This document shows, piece after piece, positions 58,060 through 64,000 of a stretch of 64,000 nucleotides of DNA; position 1 is the stretch's first letter; every line of letters starts with the position of its first letter. Under the pieces are notes generated by a model that worked only from the letters and a program-made list of their open reading frames with translations, did no database searches and was not told the origin of the DNA. The DNA is taken from the NCBI RefSeq assembly GCF_030124175.1, contig NZ_JASKMT010000009.1, forward strand, positions 1-64,000, in the 5' to 3' direction. The DNA comes from Streptomyces sp. 549 (GTDB taxonomy: Bacteria; Actinomycetota; Actinomycetes; Streptomycetales; Streptomycetaceae). Position numbers and translations under genes: made by a program.

Positions 58060-59130
58060 TCAGCCGGTGCGGAAGCCGATGGTCGGCACTGCCCGGCGCC
58101 GCGGCCAGGTCCGGTCGCTGTCGGTGAGCAGGGCCCGCAGGAAGCCGAAGCGGCACAGGGTGGCCGGGTCCTGCGCCGGGCAGTTGTGGACCCGGTGGCA
58201 CCAGGCGGCGATCTCCGACCAGTCGGGCGCCGACAGCGAGCCGCCGAACTCCCGCACCGACAGCCCGGCGGCCACCCCGGCGAACGCGAGGCGGTCGGCG
58301 AGCGGCCAGCCCGCGAGCGAGCCGGTGAGGAAGCCAGCCGTGAAGACGTCGCCGGCGCCGGTGGGGTCCAGCGCCTCCACCACCACGGCGGGCACCTCCA
58401 CGAACTCCCCGGTGCGCCCGTCGGCGGCGCAGACTCCCTCCCGGCCCATGGTCACCACGGCCAGCGGCACGTGCTCGGCCAGCGCTCGCGCCGCGGCCCG
58501 CGGATCGCCGGTGCGGGTGTACCGCATCGCCTCGTCCGCGTTGGGCAGGAACGCCTCGCAGTGCCGCAGGTCGGTGAGCGCGGCCAGGTCCCAGCGGCCG
58601 GTGTCGTCCCAGCCCACGTCCGCGAAGACGCGGCAGCCCCGGCCGGCGGCCGTGGCGATCCACTCCTGCGGCTCCCCCGGTACCAGCGAGGCCACCGCCG
58701 CCCGCGACGGCGGCGGGTCGTCCACCACCGGCTCCTCAGGTGGCGGTGCCTCATGGCCGTGGGAGACCATGGTCCGCTCGCCCTCGTACGCCATGGACAC
58801 CGTGACCGGCGAGTGCCAGCCGGGCACCGTCCGGGACAGCGTCAGGTCGATGCCCTCCCCCTCGGCGAGTGCGTCCCAGCAGTAGGAGCCGTACATGTCG
58901 TCGCCGAAGGCGGCGGCCAGCGAGGTGCGCAGCCCGAGCCGGGCCAGCGCGGTCGCCATGTTGGCGACGCCGCCGGGACTGGAGCCCATGCCGCGCGCCC
59001 AGGACTCGGTGCCCCGCACGGGTGCGGAGTCGAGCCCGGTGAAGATGATGTCCAGGAACACGGTCCCGGTCAGGTACACGTCCCAGGGCGGGTCCTGCGG
59101 GGTGCGCACGGCGGCGAGCGGGTCGAGCAT
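58060..59130 (-). CDS. PfkB-family carbohydrate kinase
   Basis: A 356-residue ribokinase-fold kinase. The N-terminal signature is VYLTGTVFLDIIFTGL with SSPGGVANMATALARLGLRTSLAAAFGDDMYG. The ATP and anion-hole motif with catalytic Asp is VEALDPTGAGDVFTAGFLTGSLAG. Between them is a lid and FLPNADEAMRYT. It phosphorylates a sugar or nucleoside, the identity of which cannot be read off. It is divergent from the GH4 glycosidase with 38 bp between starts, so shared control and a shared sugar are likely. Confidence 0.92.
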   Translation of the reverse strand: MLDPLAAVRTPQDPPWDVYLTGTVFLDIIFTGLDSAPVRGTESWARGMGSSPGGVANMATALARLGLRTSLAAAFGDDMYGSYCWDALAEGEGIDLTLSRTVPGWHSPVTVSMAYEGERTMVSHGHEAPPPEEPVVDDPPPSRAAVASLVPGEPQEWIATAAGRGCRVFADVGWDDTGRWDLAALTDLRHCEAFLPNADEAMRYTRTGDPRAAARALAEHVPLAVVTMGREGVCAADGRTGEFVEVPAVVVEALDPTGAGDVFTAGFLTGSLAGWPLADRLAFAGVAAGLSVREFGGSLSAPDWSEIAAWCHRVHNCPAQDPATLCRFGFLRALLTDSDRTWPRRRAVPTIGFRTG

Positions 59131-59168
59131 GCCTCTCAGTCTGCCGGAAGCGCAGTACCGTCCGGGGC

Positions 59169-60482
59169 ATGCGACTTACCTTTCTCGGCGGCGGCGGATT
59201 CCGCACCCCCCTGGTCCATGCCGCGCTGGCCGGTGATCCCGGGCTGGTCAGCGAGGTGGCCCTGTACGACACCGACCCGGTCCGCGTGGACGTCGTCCGC
59301 TCGGTGCTGCGGCAGCTGCCCGGCGGTCCGCGGGTCCGCGTCGCCGACGGCCTGGACGACGCACTGCGCGGCACCGACTTCGTGTTCTCCGCGGTCCGCG
59401 TCGGCGGTACCGCGGGACGGGTCGGCGACGAGCGGACGCCGCTGGCGGAGGGCGTGCTCGGCCAGGAGACGGTGGGCGCCGGCGGCGTGCTCTACGCCCT
59501 CCGCAGCGTGCCGGTCGCCGTGCGGGTGGCCGAACGGGTGCGGGCGGTCGCGCCGGACGCGTGGGTCATCAACTTCACCAACCCGGCCGGCATGGTCACC
59601 GAGGCCATGTCCGCCGTGCTGGGCGGGCGGGTCATCGGCATCTGCGACTCGCCCGTGGGGCTGGTCCGCCGGGCGGCGCGGGCGGCGGGCGCCGACCCGG
59701 ACGCCGTCGGCTACGACTACACGGGCCTGAACCACCTGGGCTGGCTGCGCACGCTGACCGCCCCCGGCGGGGCCGGCGGGCCGGGACGGGACCTGCTGCC
59801 CGGCCTGCTCGCGGACGAGGAGGCGCTGGCGGGCTTCGAGGAGGGCCGCCTGTTCGGCGCCCGCTGGCTGTCCGCGCTCGGCGCGCTGCCCAACGAGTAC
59901 CTGCACTACTACTACTTCCGCCGGGAGACGCTGGCGGCGGTGCGGGACGCGGAGGAGACCCGCGGCGAGTTCCTCGACCGGCAGCAGTCCGCGTTCTTCG
60001 CCCGCGCCGCCGAGCAGCCGGACCGGGCGCTGGAGCTGTGGCGCCGCGCCCGCCTGGAGCGGGAGGAGACGTACATGGCCGAGGCGCGGGCGGCGAGCGG
60101 CGGCTGGCAGCGCGACACCTGCGACCTGGAGGGCGGCGGCTACGAGGGTGTGGCGCTGGCGCTGATGCGCTCCCTCGCGCGCGACGAGCCGGCCAGGCTG
60201 ATCCTGAACGTGCGCAACCGCGGCACGCTGCCCGCGCTGGACGACGAGGCGGTGATCGAGACGGTCTGCGAGGTCGACGCCAGGGGCGCCCGCCCGCTGC
60301 CGAGCGCCGGTCTGGACGCTGCCGAGCTGGGCCTGGTGCTCCAGGTGAAGGCGGTGGAGCGGGCCACGATCGAGGCGGCGCTCACCGGGTGCCGCCGGGC
60401 GGCGCTGCGGGCGCTGGCCCTGCACCCGCTGGTCGACTCCCCCGCGGTCGCCGACCGCGTCCTCACCCGCGCCGGCTTCTGA
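59169..60482 (+). CDS. family 4 glycosidase (6-phospho-beta-glucosidase-like)
   Basis: A 437-residue NAD- and Mn-dependent GH4 enzyme. The Rossmann start is MRLTFLGGGGFRTPLVHAAL, then DFVFSAVRVGG, VINFTNPAGMVTEAM, metal-ligand cysteine in IGICDSPVGLVRRAA and histidine in YTGLNHLGWLR. GH4 enzymes hydrolyse phosphorylated or plain glycosides through redox steps. No PTS genes lie near, so the substrate might be phosphorylated by the divergent PfkB kinase or be unphosphorylated. The GGGG stretch before the ATG is a modest ribosome site. Confidence 0.92.
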   Translation: MRLTFLGGGGFRTPLVHAALAGDPGLVSEVALYDTDPVRVDVVRSVLRQLPGGPRVRVADGLDDALRGTDFVFSAVRVGGTAGRVGDERTPLAEGVLGQETVGAGGVLYALRSVPVAVRVAERVRAVAPDAWVINFTNPAGMVTEAMSAVLGGRVIGICDSPVGLVRRAARAAGADPDAVGYDYTGLNHLGWLRTLTAPGGAGGPGRDLLPGLLADEEALAGFEEGRLFGARWLSALGALPNEYLHYYYFRRETLAAVRDAEETRGEFLDRQQSAFFARAAEQPDRALELWRRARLEREETYMAEARAASGGWQRDTCDLEGGGYEGVALALMRSLARDEPARLILNVRNRGTLPALDDEAVIETVCEVDARGARPLPSAGLDAAELGLVLQVKAVERATIEAALTGCRRAALRALALHPLVDSPAVADRVLTRAGF

Positions 60483-60531
60483 CCGGCCGGAACCGGGCCT
60501 TCGCGGGAGCGTCTCCGGCACCGGCACCCGA

Positions 60532-61446
60532 TCAGCGGCTGCCGGTCCGGGGCGGAACGGGGACGCGCGCCAGGTCGTGGGCGACGGTCAGCTCGCCGGT
60601 GAAGCCGGCCCGGCGGGCCTGCTCGGCGAAGACGGCCGGGTCGCCGTAGCGCTGCGAGAAGTGCGTGAGCACCAGGTGCCGCACGCCCGCCTCCGCGGCG
60701 ACGCGGCCGGCCTGGCCGGCGGTGAGGTGACCGTGGTCGGCGGCGAGCTGCGCGTCCTCGTCGGTGAACGTCGACTCGATCACCAGCAGGTCGCAGTCCG
60801 CGGCGAGCTGATGCACGGCGTCGCACAGCCGGGTGTCCATGACGAAGGCGAACCGCTGGCCTGGCCGGTGCTCGCTGACATCCTCCAGCCGCACCCCGCG
60901 CAGTTCGCCGTCGCGCTGGAGCAGTCCGACGTCCGGGCCCCGGATGCCGTGCTCGGCCAGCAGCTCCGGGAGCATGCGGCGGCCGTCCGGTTCCTCCAGC
61001 CGGTAGCCGAACGACTCGACGGGGTGCGACAGCCGACGGGCGGACAGCGTGAAGGCGGGCGTCCGGGCCAGCACCCCGTCCTCGTGCACCGGCTCCACCA
61101 CCAGCTGCACCGTCTCGCGGTACGCGGTCGAGTACCGCAGCCTGTCGAAGAAGTGCCGGCCGCTCGCGGGGAAGTGGGCGGTGACCGGGTGCGGCACCCG
61201 GTCCAGGTTGATGCGCTGGATCACCCCGGCCAGGCCCAGCGAGTGGTCCCCGTGGAAGTGGGTGACGCACAGCCGCGTCAGGTCGTGCGCGGCCACCCCC
61301 GCGTGCAGCATCTGCCGCTGGGTGCCCTCGCCCGGGTCCAGCAGCAGCCCCTCGCCGTCCCAGCGCAGGAAGTAGCCGTTGTGGTTGCGGTGCCGGGTGG
61401 GGACCTGGCCGGCGGTGCCGAGCACGACGAGTTCACGGGCGGACAT
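60532..61446 (-). CDS. rnz: ribonuclease Z
   Basis: A 304-residue tRNase Z of the MBL superfamily that trims tRNA 3' trailers. The metal motif is [18 protein letters not shown] (HxHxDH). Other ligands are in FVMDTRLCD (Asp) and [11 protein letters not shown] (His), and the PxKxRN-like loop and HEAT-like [26 protein letters not shown] are present. The N-terminus [22 protein letters not shown] is typical. It is 135 bp downstream of the HIT gene on the same strand. Confidence 0.94.
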   Translation of the reverse strand: MSARELVVLGTAGQVPTRHRNHNGYFLRWDGEGLLLDPGEGTQRQMLHAGVAAHDLTRLCVTHFHGDHSLGLAGVIQRINLDRVPHPVTAHFPASGRHFFDRLRYSTAYRETVQLVVEPVHEDGVLARTPAFTLSARRLSHPVESFGYRLEEPDGRRMLPELLAEHGIRGPDVGLLQRDGELRGVRLEDVSEHRPGQRFAFVMDTRLCDAVHQLAADCDLLVIESTFTDEDAQLAADHGHLTAGQAGRVAAEAGVRHLVLTHFSQRYGDPAVFAEQARRAGFTGELTVAHDLARVPVPPRTGSR

Positions 61447-61581
61447 GGCGGCGTTGCGTCTCCGCTCTGGATACGGGCTGAGGGTGGTGTGCAGGGCACA
61501 GGAGTGCGCGTGACGGGCTGCGGTCCGGGGTCCCAGGCCCGGGTCCCGGGGGTCGGCCCCGGGCGGGTGGCGAGTCGGCGG

Positions 61582-61935
61582 TCAGCCGGGCGGCCACTCC
61601 AGGCCGCGGCCCGCCAGCACGTGGACGTGGGCGTGGAAGACGGTCTGGCCGGCCCCGGCCCCGGTGTTGAACACCAGCCGGTACGCCTCGGCGCCCTCCG
61701 CGGCGGCGACCTCACCCGCGGCGCGCAGCACGTCGGCGGCGGCCTGCGGATCGGCGGCGGCCAGCGAGGCGGCGTCGCGGTGGTGGGCCCGGGGGATGAC
61801 GAGCACATGTGTGGGCGCCTGCGGGTTGATGTCCCGGAAGGCCACGGTGGTGGCCGTCTCGTGCACCAGCGTCGCGGGGACGTCACCGGCGACGATCTTG
61901 CAGAACAGGCAGTCCGCCTGGGGTTCTCCAGCCAT
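61582..61935 (-). CDS. HIT-family (HINT-type) nucleotide hydrolase
   Basis: A 117-residue HIT protein. It begins with CLFCKIVAGDVPATLVHETATTVAFRDINPQAPTHVLVIPRAHH and ends with the histidine triad FHAHVHVLAGR. The ATG at 61935 removes a long non-conserved leading frame. HINT enzymes hydrolyse nucleoside phosphoramidates. The CxxC near the N-terminus could bind zinc with a downstream His. Function in the cell is broad and unassigned. Confidence 0.93.
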   Translation of the reverse strand: MAGEPQADCLFCKIVAGDVPATLVHETATTVAFRDINPQAPTHVLVIPRAHHRDAASLAAADPQAAADVLRAAGEVAAAEGAEAYRLVFNTGAGAGQTVFHAHVHVLAGRGLEWPPG

Positions 61936-61952
61936 GCCGCGGATGGTACTAG

Positions 61953-62075
61953 GGTCCGCCCGTCCGGCCCGCCAGGTGCGGGTCCACGGCCGGGCTCGCA
62001 CGGGCCCCGAGCGTGCCCGTGCTCGCGCTCGGCGGCGGCATCCTGTTCCTCGCCCGCCACCGCAAGCGCGCCTGA
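61953..62075 (+). pseudogene. possible remnant of a membrane-anchored surface protein C-terminus
   Basis: A frame without a start codon ends with VPVLALGGGILFLARHRKRA and a TGA. The pattern of a short hydrophobic helix, small residues and a terminal basic cluster is like the C-terminal anchor of sortase-type or tail-anchored surface proteins. No start, signal peptide or LPxTG-like motif precedes it. The rest of the 350-bp gap between HIT and rsmE genes (61936-62285) holds no gene I can support. Confidence 0.25.
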
Positions 62076-62285
62076 CCGGCGCCCGGCCACTGAACCTCAG
62101 CTGACCAGAACCGCCGTTCCGCGGGCGCCGGCCCCGAACCCCCGGGACCGGCCCGACCGCCGGGCGGCCGGTCCGCGAACCCGCGTTCGACGGGCGGGTG
62201 GTCAGGGACGAACAGGGCTTCGCCGTCACCAGGCCCGGAGCCCGTGCGCGCCCAAGGCGCCGGAAGCCGTCGCCATGGGCGGCTC

Positions 62286-63050
62286 TCAACCCCAACGGCC
62301 GGTGCGGCCCAGCAGCAGTGCCGCGGCCGCGGTGCCCGCGGTGGAGGTGCGCAGCACGCTCGGGCCGAGCCGGTACGGGTGCGCGCCCGCCGTCGCGAAG
62401 GCCGCCAGCTCCTCCTGGGACACGCCGCCCTCCGGACCCACCACGAGCACCACCTCACCCGACGCGGGCAGTTCGGCGGCGGCCAGCGGTCGACTGCCCT
62501 CCTCGTGCAGCACCGCGGCGAAGTCCGCGGCGGCCAGCAGCGCGGCCACCGCACGGGTGTCCGCCAGCTCGCCGACCTCGGGGAAGCGCAGCCGGCGGGA
62601 CTGCTTGCCGGCCTCGCGGGCGGTACTGCGCCACTTGGCCAGCGACTTCAGGCCGCGCTCGCCCCGCCACTGGGTGACGCAGCGCGAGGCGGCCCACGGC
62701 ACGACGGCGTCCACACCGGTCTCCGTCATCATCTCCACGGCGAGTTCGCCGCGGTCGCCCTTGGGCAGCGCCTGCACCACGGTGATCCGCGGGCGCGGCG
62801 CCGGCTCGGTGCGGACCTCGGTGACGGCGACCTCCATCCGGTCCTTGCCCTCTACGGCGCTCACCGTGCCGTACCCGCCGGTGCCCGACCCGTCGGTGAG
62901 CACCACCGGTTCGCCCACTCGCAGCCTGCGCACCGACACCGCGTGCCGGCCCTCGGGGCCGTCCACGACGACCGTGCCGACCGTGCCGACCGTGCCAGCT
63001 TTACCGGCCGGCAGCCTCTCCGGCGGCACCACGAAGACGGCCGCCGTCAC
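62286..63050 (-). CDS. rsmE: 16S rRNA (uracil-1498-N3)-methyltransferase
   Basis: A 254-residue SPOUT methyltransferase. The N-terminal PUA-like part has GPEGRHAVSVRRLRVGEPVVLTDGSG. The catalytic part has LPKGDRGELAVEMMTETGVDAVVPWAASRCVTQW and the trefoil-knot signature VVLVVGPEGGVSQEELAAFATAGAHPYRLGPSVLRTSTAGTAA. The GTG start overlaps the preceding stop (GTGA), so it is coupled to the nitronate monooxygenase gene. A GTV-rich repeat near residue 20 is an unusual small insertion. Confidence 0.94.
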   Translation of the reverse strand: MTAAVFVVPPERLPAGKAGTVGTVGTVVVDGPEGRHAVSVRRLRVGEPVVLTDGSGTGGYGTVSAVEGKDRMEVAVTEVRTEPAPRPRITVVQALPKGDRGELAVEMMTETGVDAVVPWAASRCVTQWRGERGLKSLAKWRSTAREAGKQSRRLRFPEVGELADTRAVAALLAAADFAAVLHEEGSRPLAAAELPASGEVVLVVGPEGGVSQEELAAFATAGAHPYRLGPSVLRTSTAGTAAAALLLGRTGRWG

Positions 63051-64000
63051 GGGGTGTCCTGCCCGGCCAGGTCGTCCCGGGCCACGGTCAGTTCGGCGAC
63101 GAGCGCCGACACCAGCCGGCCGGCGGGCAGGTCCCGCACCAGGCGGTGGCCCTGGCCCGCCCACAGCGCCATGCCCTGCGGGTCGCCGGTCTTCGCGGCG
63201 GCCTTGCGCAGCGGCGCGGTGAGGTGGTGGACCTGCGGGTAGGCGGCGGGCGCGTACGGGCCGTGCTCGCGCATGAAGCGGTTGACCAGGCCGCGCGCCG
63301 GGCGGCCGGAGAACGCGCGGGTGAGTTCGGTGCGGGTGAACAGCGGGCTGGTCATCGCCTGCTTGTGCAGGGGGTGGGCGCCGGACTCGGGGCAGACCAG
63401 GAAGGCGGTGCCCAGCTGGGCGGCGGAGGCCCCGGCGGCGAGCACCGCGGCGATCTGCCCGCCGCGCATCAGCCCGCCCGCGGCGATCATCGGCAGCCGT
63501 ACCGCCTCGCCGACCTGCGTCACCAGCGACAGCAGGCCGAGGGCCGAGCCGAGCCCGTCGCTCTGCGCGTCGTCGCGGTGCGTGCCCTGGTGGCCGCCCG
63601 CCTCGACGCCCTGCACGCACACGGCGTCGGCGCCCGACCACTCGGCGGCCTGCGCCTCGGCCACGGAGGTCACCGTCACCACGGTGAACGTGCCGGCCTT
63701 CGCGAAGTTCTCCAGCACCCGGCGGGACGGGCAGCCGAAGGTGAACGAGACAACCGGCACCGGGTCGTCGTAGAGGATGGCGAGCTTGCCCTCGTAGGCG
63801 TCGTCGCTGCCCTGCTCGGTGTCGCCCAGCGAGGTGTCGTACCAGGTGGCTTCGCCGGCGAGCTGGTCGCGGTAGACCTCCACGGCCGCCGTGGTGTCGC
63901 TGCCGGGGCCCGTCGACGGCTGCGGCATGAAGAGGTTCACCCCGAACGGCCGCGAGGTGAGGCTCCGCAGCTGTTTCATCTCCTCGTACATCGCCTCCGG
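63047..64000 (-). CDS. nitronate monooxygenase, partial at window edge
   Basis: At least 317 residues of an FMN-dependent nitronate monooxygenase/2-nitropropane dioxygenase TIM barrel; the N-terminus lies outside the window. Visible landmarks are RPFGVNLFMP, VVSFTFGCPSRRVLENFAKAGTF, the phosphate-binding CVQGVEAGGHQGTHRDD with the catalytic His, PMIAAGGLMRGGQIAAVLAAGASAAQLGTAFLVCPES and AFSGRPARGLVNRFM. It detoxifies propionate 3-nitronate and similar compounds. GTGA overlap with rsmE indicates co-translation. Confidence 0.92.
   Translation of the reverse strand, partial: PEAMYEEMKQLRSLTSRPFGVNLFMPQPSTGPGSDTTAAVEVYRDQLAGEATWYDTSLGDTEQGSDDAYEGKLAILYDDPVPVVSFTFGCPSRRVLENFAKAGTFTVVTVTSVAEAQAAEWSGADAVCVQGVEAGGHQGTHRDDAQSDGLGSALGLLSLVTQVGEAVRLPMIAAGGLMRGGQIAAVLAAGASAAQLGTAFLVCPESGAHPLHKQAMTSPLFTRTELTRAFSGRPARGLVNRFMREHGPYAPAAYPQVHHLTAPLRKAAAKTGDPQGMALWAGQGHRLVRDLPAGRLVSALVAELTVARDDLAGQDTP

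Noticed and set aside
57785..58663. N-terminal extension of the STAND/WD40 protein by 293 residues
   Set aside because: The extension overlaps the sugar kinase gene in another frame, is low-complexity and lies beyond a well-placed GTG with a ribosome site and a -10/-35 pair.

Overview
The window is a high-GC actinobacterial chromosome segment, almost certainly Streptomyces. The evidence is the strong third-position GC codon use, dense head-to-tail coding with ATGA/GTGA/TTGA start-stop overlaps, and marker genes: a conservon with two P450s, an Rpf resuscitation factor behind a c-di-AMP riboswitch, Zur with a ZnuACB transporter, and the actinobacterial order phoH-ybeY-corC-...-era. No rRNA, tRNA, insertion sequence, prophage or CRISPR was seen. 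Most of the window looks like chromosomal core, with accessory patches near 1-9 kb and 50-60 kb.

Layout. 0-9.4 kb: small housekeeping and stress genes (DUF427, CutA, SanA-like, F420-type oxidoreductase, VOC, ankyrin), two AraC-type regulators, a Ser/Thr kinase with a translationally coupled membrane partner, and an NmrA-like oxidoreductase. 9.5-15.2 kb: a complete conservon (cvnA-B-C-D) followed by a CYP157-like P450 without the K-helix ExxR motif and a canonical CYP154-like P450. 15.2-19.6 kb: an assimilatory nitrite reductase operon (FAD oxidoreductase, nirB, nirD) behind a GlnR-box-like element. 19.7-24.2 kb: an SDR, a palindrome-rich gene-free region leading into a ydaO/c-di-AMP riboswitch and a secreted Rpf-LysM-M23 protein, then a Tat-exported PhoX/DUF839 protein. 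24.4-27.1 kb: ppdK on the minus strand. 27.5-32.7 kb: a ROK regulator divergent from a GH63-like glycosidase and a debranching-type enzyme.

32.6-37.1 kb: dusB, zur and the znuACB operon, with two Zur-box-like sequences over a probably leaderless znuA promoter. 37.3-43.1 kb: glyS, uppS, recO, an orphan emfourin-type protease inhibitor, and leuA with a leader peptide carrying four consecutive leucine codons. 43.3-49.6 kb: a TerB-like protein, then on the minus strand phoH-ybeY-corC and lipoprotein-CDA-like-membrane protein-era. A 20-bp tandem repeat starts inside the 3' end of corC. 49.8-53.8 kb: MarR, a single-cysteine DsbA-like protein, an atypical MBL-fold protein, a SnoaL-like protein and a polysaccharide deacetylase lipoprotein. 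54.0-57.8 kb: a 1264-residue XRE-HTH/STAND NTPase/transmembrane/WD40 protein. 58-60.5 kb: a PfkB sugar kinase divergent from a GH4 glycosidase. 60.5-64 kb: rnz, HIT, rsmE and a nitronate monooxygenase truncated by the window edge.

Together the genes read as nitrogen, zinc and leucine homeostasis, wall remodelling and germination, RNA maturation, and several signalling platforms (conservon, kinase pair, STAND protein). The STAND protein and the kinase pair are the least explained. Start codons given below are judged from ribosome-binding sites, overlaps and family lengths, and several are not the longest possible reading.
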